Shown here in pieces: positions 1-13,500 of a stretch of 64,000 bases of DNA (within the stretch, counting starts at the first letter, position 1; the number at the start of each line of letters is the position of its first letter). Made by a program: the position numbers and the translations under genes. The DNA comes from Amborella trichopoda. Its lineage: Eukaryota; Streptophyta; Magnoliopsida; Amborellales; Amborellaceae. Where the stretch lies: positions 3,150,507 to 3,214,506 of the forward strand of contig NW_006499728.1 of the NCBI RefSeq assembly GCF_000471905.2. The letters run 5' to 3'. The notes below the pieces were generated by a model that ran no database searches, was not told the origin of the DNA, and worked only from the letters and a program-made list of their open reading frames with translations.

Positions 1-3
<3 letters not shown>

Positions 4-39
<36 letters not shown>
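4..39. repeat. (CT)n microsatellite
   Basis: An almost pure CT dinucleotide run at the window edge, about 18 units. It lies downstream of the EML stop codon. CT/GA runs recur near both genes (around 22.4 kb and 41.6-42.6 kb). Confidence 0.9.
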
Positions 40-43
<4 letters not shown>

Positions 44-691
44 ACACCTTAGATCAAGTCTAATTGATTGATAAGAAGCACTCCAAGAACTTCCAACTCT
101 GTATCGAGGGAAAAACAAATGTTCACAACGCAACATAGAACCATCATTACCCTTCGCCAGGCGACTAGAATCTAATAGCCAACAAACTTAACCTAAATCC
201 ACAGAAAAAAAAGAAAAAACAAGAAAGACCGAAACCCCATCTCCCTCAAACCTGAAAACTTCTAATAATACATGATAACCTGCGTCATAATCATCTGAAA
301 TGCAGCCATCTCCAACCAGCAGGAGCTATCACACACTCTCTTTACATGGGTCACAGGCTTACAAAGCTGAAACAAGAGCGAGAGCCCTTCTGTGCACCAA
401 CCCTCAAAACTCGAACAAGGGAATCCCCAATGCAAGGTGATTATTCCCTTTCTTCTCTCTCTCCCCCAAGGTGTGGTAGTAAATAATGTAAACTTGGATA
501 AATACGGGCCATGTTACACTGGTTGGGTTTTTTGGGTGGTGGGGGGGGCGGTAGGGGGATGTGGGTTAAGTGGGGTAGAAAGAGAGAATTATGGGTCTAC
601 AAGAGGGGGGTCAAAGTTGGGAGAAGAGAGCGGTTAGGTGAGGGTAGAGAGGGGGTTATGCGTCGGAAAGACCGAAAAGCTTGCCAGAAAA
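40..691 (-). other. Downstream flank and probable 3' UTR of EML
   Basis: This stretch follows the EML stop codon on the minus strand. No clear AATAAA is visible on that strand, so the polyadenylation site is not placed. The plus strand is very G-rich at about 530-660, including an 8-G run, so an EML transcript reading through would be C-rich here. Short open frames on the plus strand overlap the antisense of the last EML exon and are not considered genes. Confidence 0.4.
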
Positions 692-903
692 TTAGATGAT
701 ATCATCGCCATCATCTCCTTCTTGTTGATCATCAGAGGCAGGTCCAGCATCTCCAGCCAGGGGGTCTGCATCCGAGCCCTCCCCCCGGCCTTCTCCAGCA
801 CCTTCATCCTCAAAGTGTTGAGCCCCACCATATTGTTGGTTCCTCCACCCTCCCCTCTCTCTATCTACTGACTGCCCATGTGAGAAAGGATGCTCTCCCT
901 CCT
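692..903 (-). CDS. EML: EML coding exon 10 (aa 426-495, acidic tail)
   Basis: Begins [20 protein letters not shown] and ends [13 protein letters not shown] before TAA. The HPFSHGQ, RNQQYGG and SDADPL blocks are conserved at plant EML C-termini, which is why this remote exon is assigned to the gene. Acceptor CACAG fits the split codon left by exon 9 exactly. Confidence 0.93.
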
Positions 904-3900
904 CTGTGTGAAGCAAACAGTTTCACTGTTAAGGGCTAAAAGAATTTGAAAAATTCTAAAAGAAACAAGGGTGCGGTTTGTATAGAGCCTAAGCTCTAAA
1001 CAATCAAATTTGAGCCTACCTTCAAATAGTATCGAAAAATGTGGTTTCAATATTGGAAATCTTAGTGATAGCCTTAAAATATATTTTCATCTTTATTTAT
1101 AAAGTTTAAAGCTTCAAAAATAGTGTAGATCGACAGATCTATGAAAACTTGAACGTCTTGAAAATTGACAGTCCAAAAATGTGCTACAAAATACCTACTT
1201 CCAAAACTTGAAATCCATTTTTTTCTCATGTCCATGCATCTTGATGTTGAGATGATCAATTTGAAGAAATTTGGGCATCAAAACAACCTCTTCTAGTGAA
1301 ATTCTTAAGGTAGGCTCTAATTTGATTGTTTAGAGCCTCGGCTCTATATAAACTTTTCCCAAGAAACAAGGACTCCACTAGCATTGAAATAAAAATTTAG
1401 GCCAACACAATAAGGAAAAAAGAACAATGAAAAAGGTATGGGTTTAGTAGCCAATCCAAACAAAACCCATTAGAAATAACAATGAAATAAGATATGCAAA
1501 AAAAAGAGACTTTTCCATCAACAAACCAATTTCATCTAATATTTACTTGTCCGAATCCTTACCATCAAATGGAAGCAATCGTGTGCACCAAAGGACTACA
1601 GGACTCAAAATCAACCAACAGCGCACTTGTATGAACTACACCCTGAGATATTAGGGCTGAGAATTTATCAGGCATGAGACTTCTGACTTGCTTGGCAAAA
1701 AAGGAGTGGGGAAGTTAGAGCTTACTATAAGGGGCATCATTCCATTCCATTCCACTAAGAGCACTCATTTTCCAGACAAGGTTTTTCTTTTGCAATTTCA
1801 ATTTTTACACGTGCTGCATCCTGTGACTAATACAATTGTACTTGCGGAGTAACCAATCAAAAGAAATAAGTTAAAATAAGCATATGCTCGTTAAATTATC
1901 TTCAACTGAAGGTCATTGTAACTCGTACTCCTCCCTCCATTATCAAATGAATGGTTGACAAAGGGGATTATATTACATAAATAGAGTATACTGTTTCTAG
2001 CTGTCTATACTAATAGTCTCCATAGCATGTCTCATTGAAGGACAATGCAGATGAGCCATTACTCTCGAGACAACAATGACAGAGGACAGGGTCACCATAG
2101 TTACTGGGATCTCCCAACTTGGTGGCAATCCCAGAGATCCCAGGGATCTTAGGTGGATATTGCTCCCATATGGGAGGGGAAAATGATCCCAATCCCTTGG
2201 AGGTCAACCAATAAATCACATGCTGTTAGATTGCTCATTTATAAGGAAACAAATCTTAAATACATATCCAATAAAACAAGAAAGCAATTGTGTTACTAAA
2301 TAATGTTTTATATATTCTTCAAAGAGAAAAAAGATGCTTTTAGCAGATGGTATCTAACTTTTAGAATTTATCACGTCATCTTAAAATGTTGGGATCCAAC
2401 CCCTAAAACTTAGGATATACCAAGGTTTTAAAAAACGGACTGGTGACTAGGATCGTCCCCCAGGATTTCTGATCCAGTTCGGCTGATCGATAATCTGGTC
2501 TAACGATCTGAGAAATTTCAAAGAAGCAAAAAAGAAATTAAGTGGCGCTGATTCTGGCTGGTTCCCTAACAAATAGCGAACCAAAAAATTTACAAAAACT
2601 AAAAATAATAATAATAATAATAACAACAATAATAAGTGGGGGTAGTTCTGGCTAGTTCTCTGACAGAACTCGTTAGTTATGTCAAAGAACTAGATAGAAC
2701 TGGCCCGAACCAGCAAGTTCCAATCATTAAAAAAAATAAGAAATCTAAAAAATAGTGGGGCTAATTCTAACCGGCTATCTGACAGAACCGACCGGTTCTG
2801 TCAGGTAGAATTGACCATAACTGGTTGAACCGGCCGATTCCTCATATTTTACGGAACCTAGATTGCGATCGATTCACAATTTGGGATGGCCAGTTCCGAT
2901 CCGCATCGCCGATTTTTCAAACATTGGTATATACAATCAATGATCCCAACCATCTGGAGTTTGTAGCCTATCATGATCCCATGTTCCCGATGATCGCAAC
3001 AACTATAGTTATCACAACTATGAATTACTGAGAATAGACAATGGAGACCTACATCTCGCATACAATCAGAAAAACTACATGTAGCATGATAGCATCCCCT
3101 TTTTCAAATTAACAAGACTCCCTAAAAACTACATGTTTCTAATATCTCAATATGTATGGAGAGAGTCTAATGAATAGGCGAATGCTAATGCCAGAGAAGG
3201 GGTGTCCAGAAATTCACTGTTAGTCTTTCAGAACCCCCATGATCCTCACCATGCAAACCCCAACTTACTTTATGTTTTTGCCAAAAAATGTATCCTTTTG
3301 AGAATCACAATTCCTATACTTTTTAACTCTTATTAAATGGACTACTAACACCATCATTAACCATAATAAAGATAAATAAGTAAATCCATGTTTCTGAAAA
3401 GGCAGAAATATCCCTTTGCTTGAAGAATGCATTTTCTTTAGGGAAAGTATAGAATGAGACCATTTACCTTTGGTACAAGGGGGTCACATTAATCTGGATC
3501 ATTGCATGTGAAATTCGGTGGCTGCAATTATTTCATTGACCAAGTTCAAACTTCAAAAGAAATTTTCTCGAACTTTTGACACATCGAAGCTATCAAATTT
3601 CACATGGTTGTAAGTAATTGTGATCACCTTGTATCGAAGGTAAATTGTCTCATTGTGTACAATCCCTTTTCTTTAAGGCCTAGGTAATTAAAAATTAAAA
3701 AAAATTTAACAAAAAAAAAAAACGTCATCGAGAAAATACTTTGGCCATAGGAAATCTCGATCGCTCTATAATCAAGTTCCACCAGAAATTTGTAGCTCAA
3801 AAAATGGTAGAGATCTTGCAGACCCGTGAACACTAGAAAATGGATGGTCTAGATAATGTGTTATAATATAAGCTATTTTGAGGACTTGAAATCTATTTTT

Positions 3901-6900
3901 TTTGTTTCACAACCATTATGGTCAAGATCGAGATGATCGTTTTAAAGGTTTTACGATGCCGGAACTGCAATTTTCCATGAGTTTTGGGGTGAGGCTTTAC
4001 TTATTTTGATAGGACTGCAGCTCTATCAAAACATTTTCCTTTTTTCAATAGAGACAAAAATATCCCTCTATTGACAGGAGACAAGCATCCATTCTAGTGA
4101 TATCTACCCATCTAGAAATCTTTATTCCCACGTTCAAAAAGAAGTCCATGTCCATGAGATTAGCTGGCCTCATTAAGGGTTTCAGAATTATGTGGGAACC
4201 TCTTGTAAGATCATACATTTTCGCTATTCCAAAAAAAGGCACATAATTTGTGCTCCCTCAAGGATTTTACACTTGTTCCTTCGGAGTAAATGAACAATTT
4301 ATGAAAGATTTTTTAATACAAAATTCTGGGATCCATTTTAAAATCAATAGAATTCTCATAAAAAAGAAAAAAAAAACTTTTGAGTTCCTAAACATCTAAA
4401 TCTGGGTTTTTGTTCAATCCTAGGAGACGATTTGTTTTTAAGGCACTTCTAGAGTGCATACTAAGCTATATTTTTTTTCTTTCTTTTTTAGATTAATCGA
4501 TGGGTTGCGGACCCCAATTAATTCGGATAAGGCTTGGATGACAAGGATGATGACGTTAGTCGTTGGGTTGAGTGGGTTAAATCCCCAATATATTTGGTCC
4601 GAACAATGAATAACAATTTGGCCGCCTTGCCACCTAAGTGGTTTTTTTCAAAAACACCTAGTCGCAGGCAAGGCGGCACACTCTAGGTTGGTCCAGCTAG
4701 GTGCCGCCTCGACTAATGACAGAAAATGCCATTCAGGAAATGTCTAAATCGTAATTTTACCCCGTAAAAGGAGGGGAAGGGGTTTTAGGGGCTACTTTTA
4801 CCCCCAAAAACATTTTTACTGAAGTTTAGAGTGAGAAACAACTTGAAAAAAACTAGATTTGAATATTTGATTTGTTGAGAGATCGAAATTTTTTTCGACC
4901 TCCTCGAATGGACACAAAATTAAAGGACATTCGTCCCCAATCTTTTTAAGGCTTATAGTGGTTTTAAAAGAGGAGATTTGGAACACAAACATTTCCGTTT
5001 GGCCTGATATTGAATCCACTTCAAGAAGGTTGGTACATTTGAATAGTTTTTATTAGGATTTTTTTTTTTTGGCACAATGTCTAATGAAGTTATTCTTCGC
5101 TATTTGTATTTTTTTGTGATACTTTATGATATATTTAATATGTTAGTGTCTATTTGGATTATTATTTATCCATTCTGATATATAGTTTGGATCATTGGGA
5201 AAACAATTCAATAAAAAAGTCCATTGCCCTCAAATTTTTTCGTTTTATACAGGAATTTACTTGTATGATTCATAAACCATATTTTCTCTCCCCATAATTT
5301 TTTTGGTTAGTTATTTAACAATTGCTTAATGCTTATTAAGTTATTGCATGTGTAATATGTTTTTTTCCATTTTGAGTTATATCATTGCAATTTTACTTTG
5401 TATGTTTTACTTATTTTTGGCTTAATAAGAACTCAATATATTATCTATTATTTTTACTTCATTTCCTATTCGTAATTTTTTAGATGAACATTTTGTAATT
5501 TTGTTTGGATGACTAATTTGAAGTTTCAAATACTTAACTAGTAGTTGTAAATTAATCTTGCTTTTGTGCATGTATTTACAATTTTCACTTCTTGTAAATA
5601 TTTTCAAGTTTGACTCTGTTGTTTTTGTGTAATTTTCAGGCTTAGGTGATAAGTTGCTACTTGATACATAAAGATTGTAGGTAAACTATCTTCATCGGCT
5701 TCAAGTAAACAAAGTGATCCGGGTTGGAAATATGGATATTGTTCCAACCCCAGTGACAAGAATAGAGTAGCTTCCAAGTTTTGCAAAAAAGAGTACAATG
5801 TTGCCATTAATAGATCAAAAAAGCATTTGGTCGGCATAAGAACAGGTGCAGCATTGTCTACTCAAGTCCCTACTGAGTTCAGGAAAGACATGCTGGATGC
5901 CATAGAAGGGATCCAAAAGAAGAAAGAACAAGTCAAGAAGGGATATCAAGACATGTGGACCCCTGTAAACATCCATGGCATACTTGAATATGATGAAGAT
6001 GCAGAGGAAGGTGCCTCCATAAGTAGACCAAGCATCATTGAGAATAAGAGACATCGAACAAGAGGGCATCTTGATACATTCTTCCTGCATCCCGATCCCA
6101 ATGTGGTGGTTTGCGAAAAGGAACCGGTACTGAGTACTTTAGGGAGTAAATTGAAAAAGCAGGAAACAGAAAGGGTGAATCAGTATGTGGCTGGATGGTT
6201 CTTTTAAGGGGGTTACCATTTAACATTACCACTTTAAAGAGCTTCTATGCTATGTTTGAGGCAATGGGGTAGTTTGGCCCAAAATATAGGCCTCCTACAC
6301 CTTATGAGCTCAAGGGGCTTTGTTGAGGAAGGAAGTGGAATTAACAATTGACTACTTGAAGACCCATAAGGATGCTTGGGGCAAATGTGGGGTGACTATT
6401 ATGACAGATATGTGGACTGATAGGAGGTCTAGAAGTGTCCTGAACTTATTAGTTAATTGCCCCATGGGAACTATTTCTTTTAAGTCCATTGACGCATCCA
6501 ATATGATTTATGATGCCGCATTCATCTATGGTGTTGTGAATCAGTGCATTGAAGAGGTGGGGGCGACACATGTTGTGCAGGTTGTCACAGATATGGCTAT
6601 GGCCAATATGGCAGCTGTTAGATTATTGGAGATTTCAAAGCCGCATGTTTTTTGGACGCCTTGCGCGGCTAACTGTGTAGATCTCATGCTTGAAAAGATT
6701 GGTGAAAAGAAAGCGATGCATGAGATACTAGAAAAAAGCTAGAGCCCTAACAGTTTTCATTTATAGCCACACCCATATTTTGACAATGAGGGATTTTACA
6801 GATGGGACTGACTTGGTGAGGCTGGGGGTCACCAGGTTTGGCACCTCATTCTTGTCTCTAGATTCTTTGAATAAACAAAGAACAAGCTTGGAACCATGTT

Positions 6901-7488
6901 TGTATTTGAAGCATGGATGGGGAGCCAGTGGTCTACAGAGACCAAGGGAAAAAAGGTTTATGACATTTTATGTCAACCAGGTTTTGGAGTGGGGTTCAGT
7001 TTTGTTTTGAGCAACTTGTGAAAGTGCTTCGCCTTGTTGATAGTGAAAGAGAACAGGCAAAAGGGCACATTTTCAAAGCAATGGCGATTGCTAGAGAAGA
7101 AATCAAGCGGAACTTGAAGCAAGATGAAAAAAGATAAGATATCGCCCTATCTTGAAAATAGTTGATGACAAGTGGGATCTGCAGTTGGAAATTGGAGAGA
7201 CCCCTACACCTAGCAGGGAATTTTCTCAACCCTACTTATTTCTATTCCGATCTTGAGATAAAGAGAATGGATTCTATCTTGGTATCATTTAACAAGTGCA
7301 ATGTGAGGCTCCACCTCGACTCAAATGTCCAAGACAAAGCGTCTATGGCACTTGACTTATATCGTTACTCAATGGGGACACCGGGACGAACATCACAGTC
7401 AGGCAAAGGAAAAAGATATATCCATGTAAGTTGAAGATGTATTTGTCTTTTCAATTTAACTTGACCCTTCTTTTCTAAATTCTAAATT

Positions 7489-7520
<32 letters not shown>

Positions 7521-10500
7521 CTCTACTTGTTTTTATTGTTAAATGTATTATAGCCTCTTGGTGGACCAACCATGGATAAACTGCCCCCAACTTGCAAAGG
7601 ATGGCACAACAGATATTGAACTTAACTTGTACATTGTCTGGCTGCAAGCGCAACTTGAGCACCTTACGACAATAACTTTATTGATACTTTTTTTGAAGGA
7701 AAGAATTGCAATATGGAAATGTATACTATGAAACAAGTACATGCAAAGAAGAGAAATAGACTCGAGAAGAAGAGACTGAACGACCTTGTTTTCGTTCAGT
7801 ACAATCAAAGGCTGAAGGAGTGCCATCAAGACCAGCTTCAAATCGAAGACCCCATACTTGCGAAAGATTTAGATCCAACAAGCGAGTAGTTGATTGATCC
7901 TGATGCCGGGGATGAGCCTGTATTCAAGGGAGAGAGCTTGACATGGACCCAAGTGAAAGAATCAGCTGGTTTGGCATCGATCCCTATGAGAGCTACCAGA
8001 TCTCAGACACAAAGAAAGGGGAAGGACATGGCCCAGGAAAAGGGAAAGAAAAGGGGAAGGGGAAGGGGAAGAAGCATAGGGATCTACTAGATCCCAAACA
8101 CAGAGAAAGGGGTAGGAAATGGCTCAAGAAAGGGGAAAGGGAAGGGGAAGGGAAAGAAGAAGACATAAACGAAGCGGAGGACAACGATCTTAAAGGAAGA
8201 CGAGGATGTAAACTCAAAGAAGACAACGGCAGAAGGTTTTCATGTGGAGGAGGATGACTCTGAAGTGATGGCTTGGCATCATCATCATATTCAGGTGGAC
8301 TGCATGTCGGACATTGACTTCATGTTGAAGGTGATGATGAAGCTCAACCTCATAATCAAGTTCATCATATTGGTGGGATGAAGAAGACTTTTTGTAGTTT
8401 ATGGCCTTAGATGGTCGGATGAGACTTTGTTTTAATGACTATTGAGTATCTATTGTGACTTGTGATTTGCGAGATTTAAAGGACATCTCGAGTTGATTTT
8501 ATCTTTTAATGTTATTTTTGAGTTATAATTATTTCATTCACAAACTAAAGTCGCAAATGATTATGTTTGATCTGTACTTCCGACATGTTAACATATTACA
8601 AACAAAACTTACTTATTAAATAAAAAAAAGACAACTCTATATACAATAAAATGGGGGGAGGCGCCTGCCTAGGCGAGCCGCCTTAGCGCTTAGGCAGCTC
8701 AAACCAAAACCGCCTTACTTATTAAATAAAAAAAATGACAATTCTATATATAATAAAATGGGGGGAGGCGCCCGCCTAGGCAGCTCAAACCAAAACCGCT
8801 AGGCGGCCGCCCCTGCGTTTTTGAACATTGGGTCCAAAAAATACCCCTTGGTGGGGTTCTATCCGAGAAAGCGTACATTTTTCTCCTGCGGAAGTATAAA
8901 TCCATTTAGTTTGATACATTCAAAGTTTGACAAGGTCAGATTTATTGCGACAATTTCTATGGTTTTCTTTTTATCAGAAATACAGGAGGAGTCTAGTCTT
9001 CACAACCAACTTTTTCATAACAACCCCCATCTGACAGTTCAGACCATTCATATGTGGATCTAGATTGCATCGTTGGCATAGTTACTAAAAAGTCATGCAC
9101 AAAATAGCCCCTTCCAAAAATAAGGCGTTAGTTATACCGATTGTTCTAAAATCATAAGAAGCATATTTTTAAGCGTAATCTCATTATAAAAAAAAAAACA
9201 AATAGACAAGGTTGTGTAACTGGAAAAGACATTTTATGGAAGACAAGGGGAAGAGCAGGGTTACTAATGATGATTTGATACGAAAAGGCATAGGATCATT
9301 GAGATCAAAGTCTCTTAGAATATCAAATGGGCTGCATCATTCTGAGGAGATATGGAGAAGAGGTACGTGTGGGTCTCATTGGACTCTTAGAAATGGTGAT
9401 GGGTTCTCCTCTGGATTGCCTAATACTCTAGGGATCTCAGGTAAGGGCTCCATTAAAGTTCACTACTATAAGAAAACATAGGCCTTTCAATGAGATTGTT
9501 ATCAAGCCATGATTGCCATTGATAGGTTTAAGACCACCACAAAGGGAAGTAGTTGCCACTTCTGCTCAAAGATGACACTAATTTCGAGCGAGGCATCCTT
9601 CAAACAAAGTGAGAATCATAGGCCGGCATGTTGTATCATTGAGCTCACTTGCAAAGGAAGGATAATCTGGAATTGAATATCTAATAACTGCAAGGAGTTT
9701 GCCCAATTTAGCATACATGGTGGAAGAGCTTTCAAGCCAGTATCCGGACCCCACGTTTGAGTGTGGGAAAGTTGAGAACAGCCCACGGATTGTAGATATA
9801 GAGAAATACTGGACGCATCTCATAGAACCAACATCTTGCTTTCCAGACAAGGACCAAAGTGTCCCTTACAAAGTGGACCATTAGTTATATCCCACGTACT
9901 TCATGTTCCTCTCCTAGATTTCAATTACTATGCTCACAAACCTGAAAATTCAGCAAGAAATGCAATGAAGTGAACAAGTTACACTTAAGGACAAACAATG
10001 ACCCGCTGTCCTTTCCATTTGGTTCGCAATTCATTTCAAACTAGCTATTTTCTCATCGGACCACACTCAGTGGGGTGTTTCTGTAAGTGCATTTGATAGT
10101 GCAGGGTATATTGAAAAGCCACTTTTTGTGTACGGTTCACATCATCAGGTGGGCCTCCATCTTGCAGTTAAACCACCATCAACATCTTATTCAAACAAGC
10201 TCTTAGCTCAATGGGACAATCTTGTAAATCAAAAGGCCCAGGGATCAAGGACCTCCAAATGACCAAGCGGCTCCATTTCGCAAACAGTGTTGTGTTTTGG
10301 ACCAAAGTTGTTGAGGCTAAGTATGTCATAGTACGGTCAGGGAAGTCTCCATCGAGCTGAGCAGGTGTACTAGCATATAAAGATAGCAAAGGAGCGTTTT
10401 ACTTGAGTTCTGAAAGGAAACTAGGTCTACAGTGGGAGAGGAGAATTGGATTTCTTTTCTAGGAGGATGTATGCCTGGGGAAGCTTCTTTGCCAATTCCT

Positions 10501-13500
10501 GTTTTTTGAGGTTCACAAATGTAAGGTCCAACCTCTATGCATCTGTTTGGAGATCATTTCAAGAGACTAGATGGCTGCTGGGTATGGCACCCTGACTTTC
10601 AGGGAGGATCTCAGGACAGAGAAATTACTAAGTTGTGTTTCACAAAATGAAGTCATGTTCATTCCATCAACTGGAGATGATGGATGCTTTGGAGATGAAA
10701 TATGTGTTGATACTTACTCTTTGGACCCCTTTGTCACACTCTACAGCAGCAATTCAGCGACTGCTCCAGTACTTATTACGTGTGGAGGGTGCATACTCTG
10801 AAAAAGTCTTCTCTTTAGTTGGTTTGTGGTGCTCGATCAGCCCCTTGAAAGCTATCAATTATTAGCAAGACAATTTCTAGCATCCAAAAATTTGACTTAT
10901 GTGTCCAAGTAATGAAGAGACGATCTATGACCTTTTCTTTCGTAGCTCAATATTCACCAAAACAATTTTGGAGTTTCTTTTGATCTCATTTTTACATATT
11001 ATAGGCGATATTGCATGCAGTGGACCCATCATTGAAGGTGTTTCTTTTGACCTCCTTTTTATGTACTCTAGGCGATATTGCATGCAGGGACCCATCATTG
11101 AAGGTTGAACATCAACACCACTTAGATCAAAATGCATGATCCTGAAAACATGTGCCCCTAGCCATATCATTGAGAGCATTTGGATGGCGACAAGCAAAAA
11201 ATTTTTTCAGGGTCCTCATCTGAGGAAATGAGCAAGAGGTCAAGTTCAGGATTCAGAGAAAAAGGGATGAGAACTGAAGACAGTAGCATGCAGCGAAGGC
11301 ATAGACTCCCCATTTTAAAGGGGGCTATCAAGTCCAGCTTTGATGGTAGCTCTAAGAAGTTGCCAGGATCTCCCAACATAGGTGGCAATCCCACTCCAAA
11401 ATCTCGCTCCAGCACTCCGGGAAGGGATCTTCAAGGAATCACGATTGTTAAAGTTTGGAATCTTAATCTCACTGTTGGGGATCCCAATTCTAACTGTTAG
11501 GGATCTCGATCCCAATCGTAAAGACCAAGGTAACAACCAGACTAATGATTTTGTTTATTTATAGCCAGCCAGCAATATAACTACACTTGTAATATACTAC
11601 AAATAACGAAATCTGTACCTCAAAGAGTATATAAAATCCTAGACTACACATACTTTTTAAGGCTGGGAGCAAGATCCCTAAAAGCTTAGAATCGAGATCC
11701 CAAAAGGAGATCAAGTTCCCCGAAAGGTTGTGATCTCGATCCCTAACATTTGAGGATCTAGATCCCTAGCATATGCATTACACCTACTGCGCTCCCAACC
11801 ATAGGGATCTTCTAGCATTCAAATATCCCATGCCACCAATCCTGCTTCAGATCCCAACAACATTGGGAATAACCACTCTCCTAGTAGTATTGAGAACTGA
11901 GGTGCATTCTCCGTAAATCCTCTGACCCATCGGTGCTAGAAGACAACTCAATAATACATATGGGCAGGTATGGAGTCTCCAAACCCGTGGAGATTGGCAG
12001 ATATCCTATATAAGGTTCGTCATCTTTCAAACTTTACAGTATCAGATGTGCACTCAACAGAAACCCCTTTCATGATCAAAGTTAGTAGAAAACCATTGCT
12101 GTCAAGGTCTTGCAAGAATCTAGTTGAAGTGCAGTACGAATACATCATTAGTTGTCGGCACAGCAACTTGATGTATACCTTTTTTTCTTTTCTTTTTTTC
12201 TTTTTTTTGTGAATGAATAATTTTGATGTATATTTCATTTCCTTGAAATGAAATGTTGACTATAAAAATTGGGAACTTAAAAATTAAAATTAATAATATT
12301 ATTGTTGCTATTGTTGTTGTCGTCGATGCTATTAACATATTTCTTGTTAAGAAGATAATAATTAAGAGATGAAATGCAAGTATAACATCAAATAAACCAC
12401 CATAATAAGGAAAATATGGAGAGGATTTTGATTGATCATACAACAGAAATAAGTCTAAAATGTACTAACTAAAAACGGTACAAAAATCACGATCAATTCC
12501 ATAGCTACTAATAAGGAACCACAGAATAAGTATTGAGCCATATCAAAACCGAAGCCTGTTGAGAGACTAAATGAGAAAGAAATGAAGTAAATGAAGTGTA
12601 AATGAATGGAAGTATCGGGCCCAACTGAATCTAGTAATTTCAACTAGGAATGGCTTCCCTGGTAAACTATTGGACTGTACAATGAACATACAAATATTCA
12701 AGCGCAAGAGCACAAGGGGACCATCAATTGGTGTGACGGTAAAGAGCGCGGGTAGCCAGCACAAGAGCGCAGGTTCGAGTCCTGAGAGCAGCCACATTGT
12801 GCATAAGCCAAAGGTTAAGACCGTTTCCAGCCCACCCCTCCCAGGACCCTGCTTAGGTGGTACCAGCACCGGGTTACGGCCCTTAGTTGTTTATCTATCT
12901 CAAACACACACACAACAGCACACAACCACACGCATGCGCACAGAAAAATGCTTTGCACAAGAATATGTAAACCAATAAATCATGGAAAGAAGAAAAACAC
13001 AACAATAGATTTTATGCATGCCAATTTTTTTATCGAAGATTATCAAAGAAGAAATGATGAAAAATATTCAATCCAAAGGAAATAACTTCAAAATTTTTAA
13101 TTCATCTTCAATCAAATTCATAAATTTAGTGAAAATTTTCAAAATACCCATATGGGATGAACTATTTAACATTGTACCCATATTGTTTGATTTAATTTCA
13201 AAATAACCATAATAAGACATGATCATGAGTTGGAATAGTGTCAAAGGTGTAAAATGCTAAATCATGCATCTCTCATGGGTATTTTGATTAATTTCCCCAA
13301 ATATTTATTATAATATTAAATTTAGTAAATGCCTTAAGTGAATGATCTTGTGTAAAAGGTGGACCATAAACCATTTACAGCAACAGTCATTCAGAAATCA
13401 GACATATCAACCTTTATGTCAGCCAGCTGTAACAATTATAAATGTGTGCCTGTGGTGCATCTACATGCATACGTGTGTGCATATGGAAACATGAAGTGCA

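Larger units (their letters stand above)
5680..8255 (+). pseudogene. Broken hAT transposase (BED finger, DUF659, C-terminal part)
   Basis: From 5690, a frame resembles a degraded BED zinc finger ([20 protein letters not shown], Cys and His positions partly kept) and runs to a TAA at 6205. A second frame, 6320-6742, matches the DUF659 domain of plant hAT transposases: [47 protein letters not shown], with TD and CAAH-like signatures. Further pieces at 7160-7430 and 7735-7890 ([20 protein letters not shown]) are typical of the region after DUF659. Stops and frame changes separate the pieces, and the hATC dimerisation motif is not seen. It cannot encode an active enzyme as it stands. Confidence 0.82.
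4604..8830 (+). mobile_element. hAT DNA transposon, 4.2 kb, decayed
   Basis: Flanked by GGTCCGAA (4596-4603) and GGTCCAAA (8831-8838), an 8-bp target-site duplication with one change. Ends CAATG..CATTG, with GC-rich subterminal blocks containing GGCCGCC / GGCGGC at both ends. Near the right end a unit of about 110 bp (TAAATAAAAAAA.. through GGGGGGAGGCGCC.. to CAAACCAAAACCGC) is present twice (about 8610-8712 and 8716-8800). The interior carries remains of a hAT transposase gene, listed separately. Confidence 0.8.
8839..12690. other. Intron sequence, degenerate frames, no recognised gene
   Basis: Short open frames at 9212-9481, 9699-9884 and 10571-10801 look like decayed coding sequence but I cannot match them to a family. 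A direct duplication of about 70 bp (TTATGTACTCTAGGCGATATTGC-like, ending CCCATCATTGAAGG) occupies 10975-11107. GGATC-rich repeats lie at 11340-11510 and 11640-11880. Confidence 0.45.

Noticed and set aside
392..871. Plus-strand frames at the left edge
   Set aside because: They run through G-rich low complexity and the antisense of EML exon 10.
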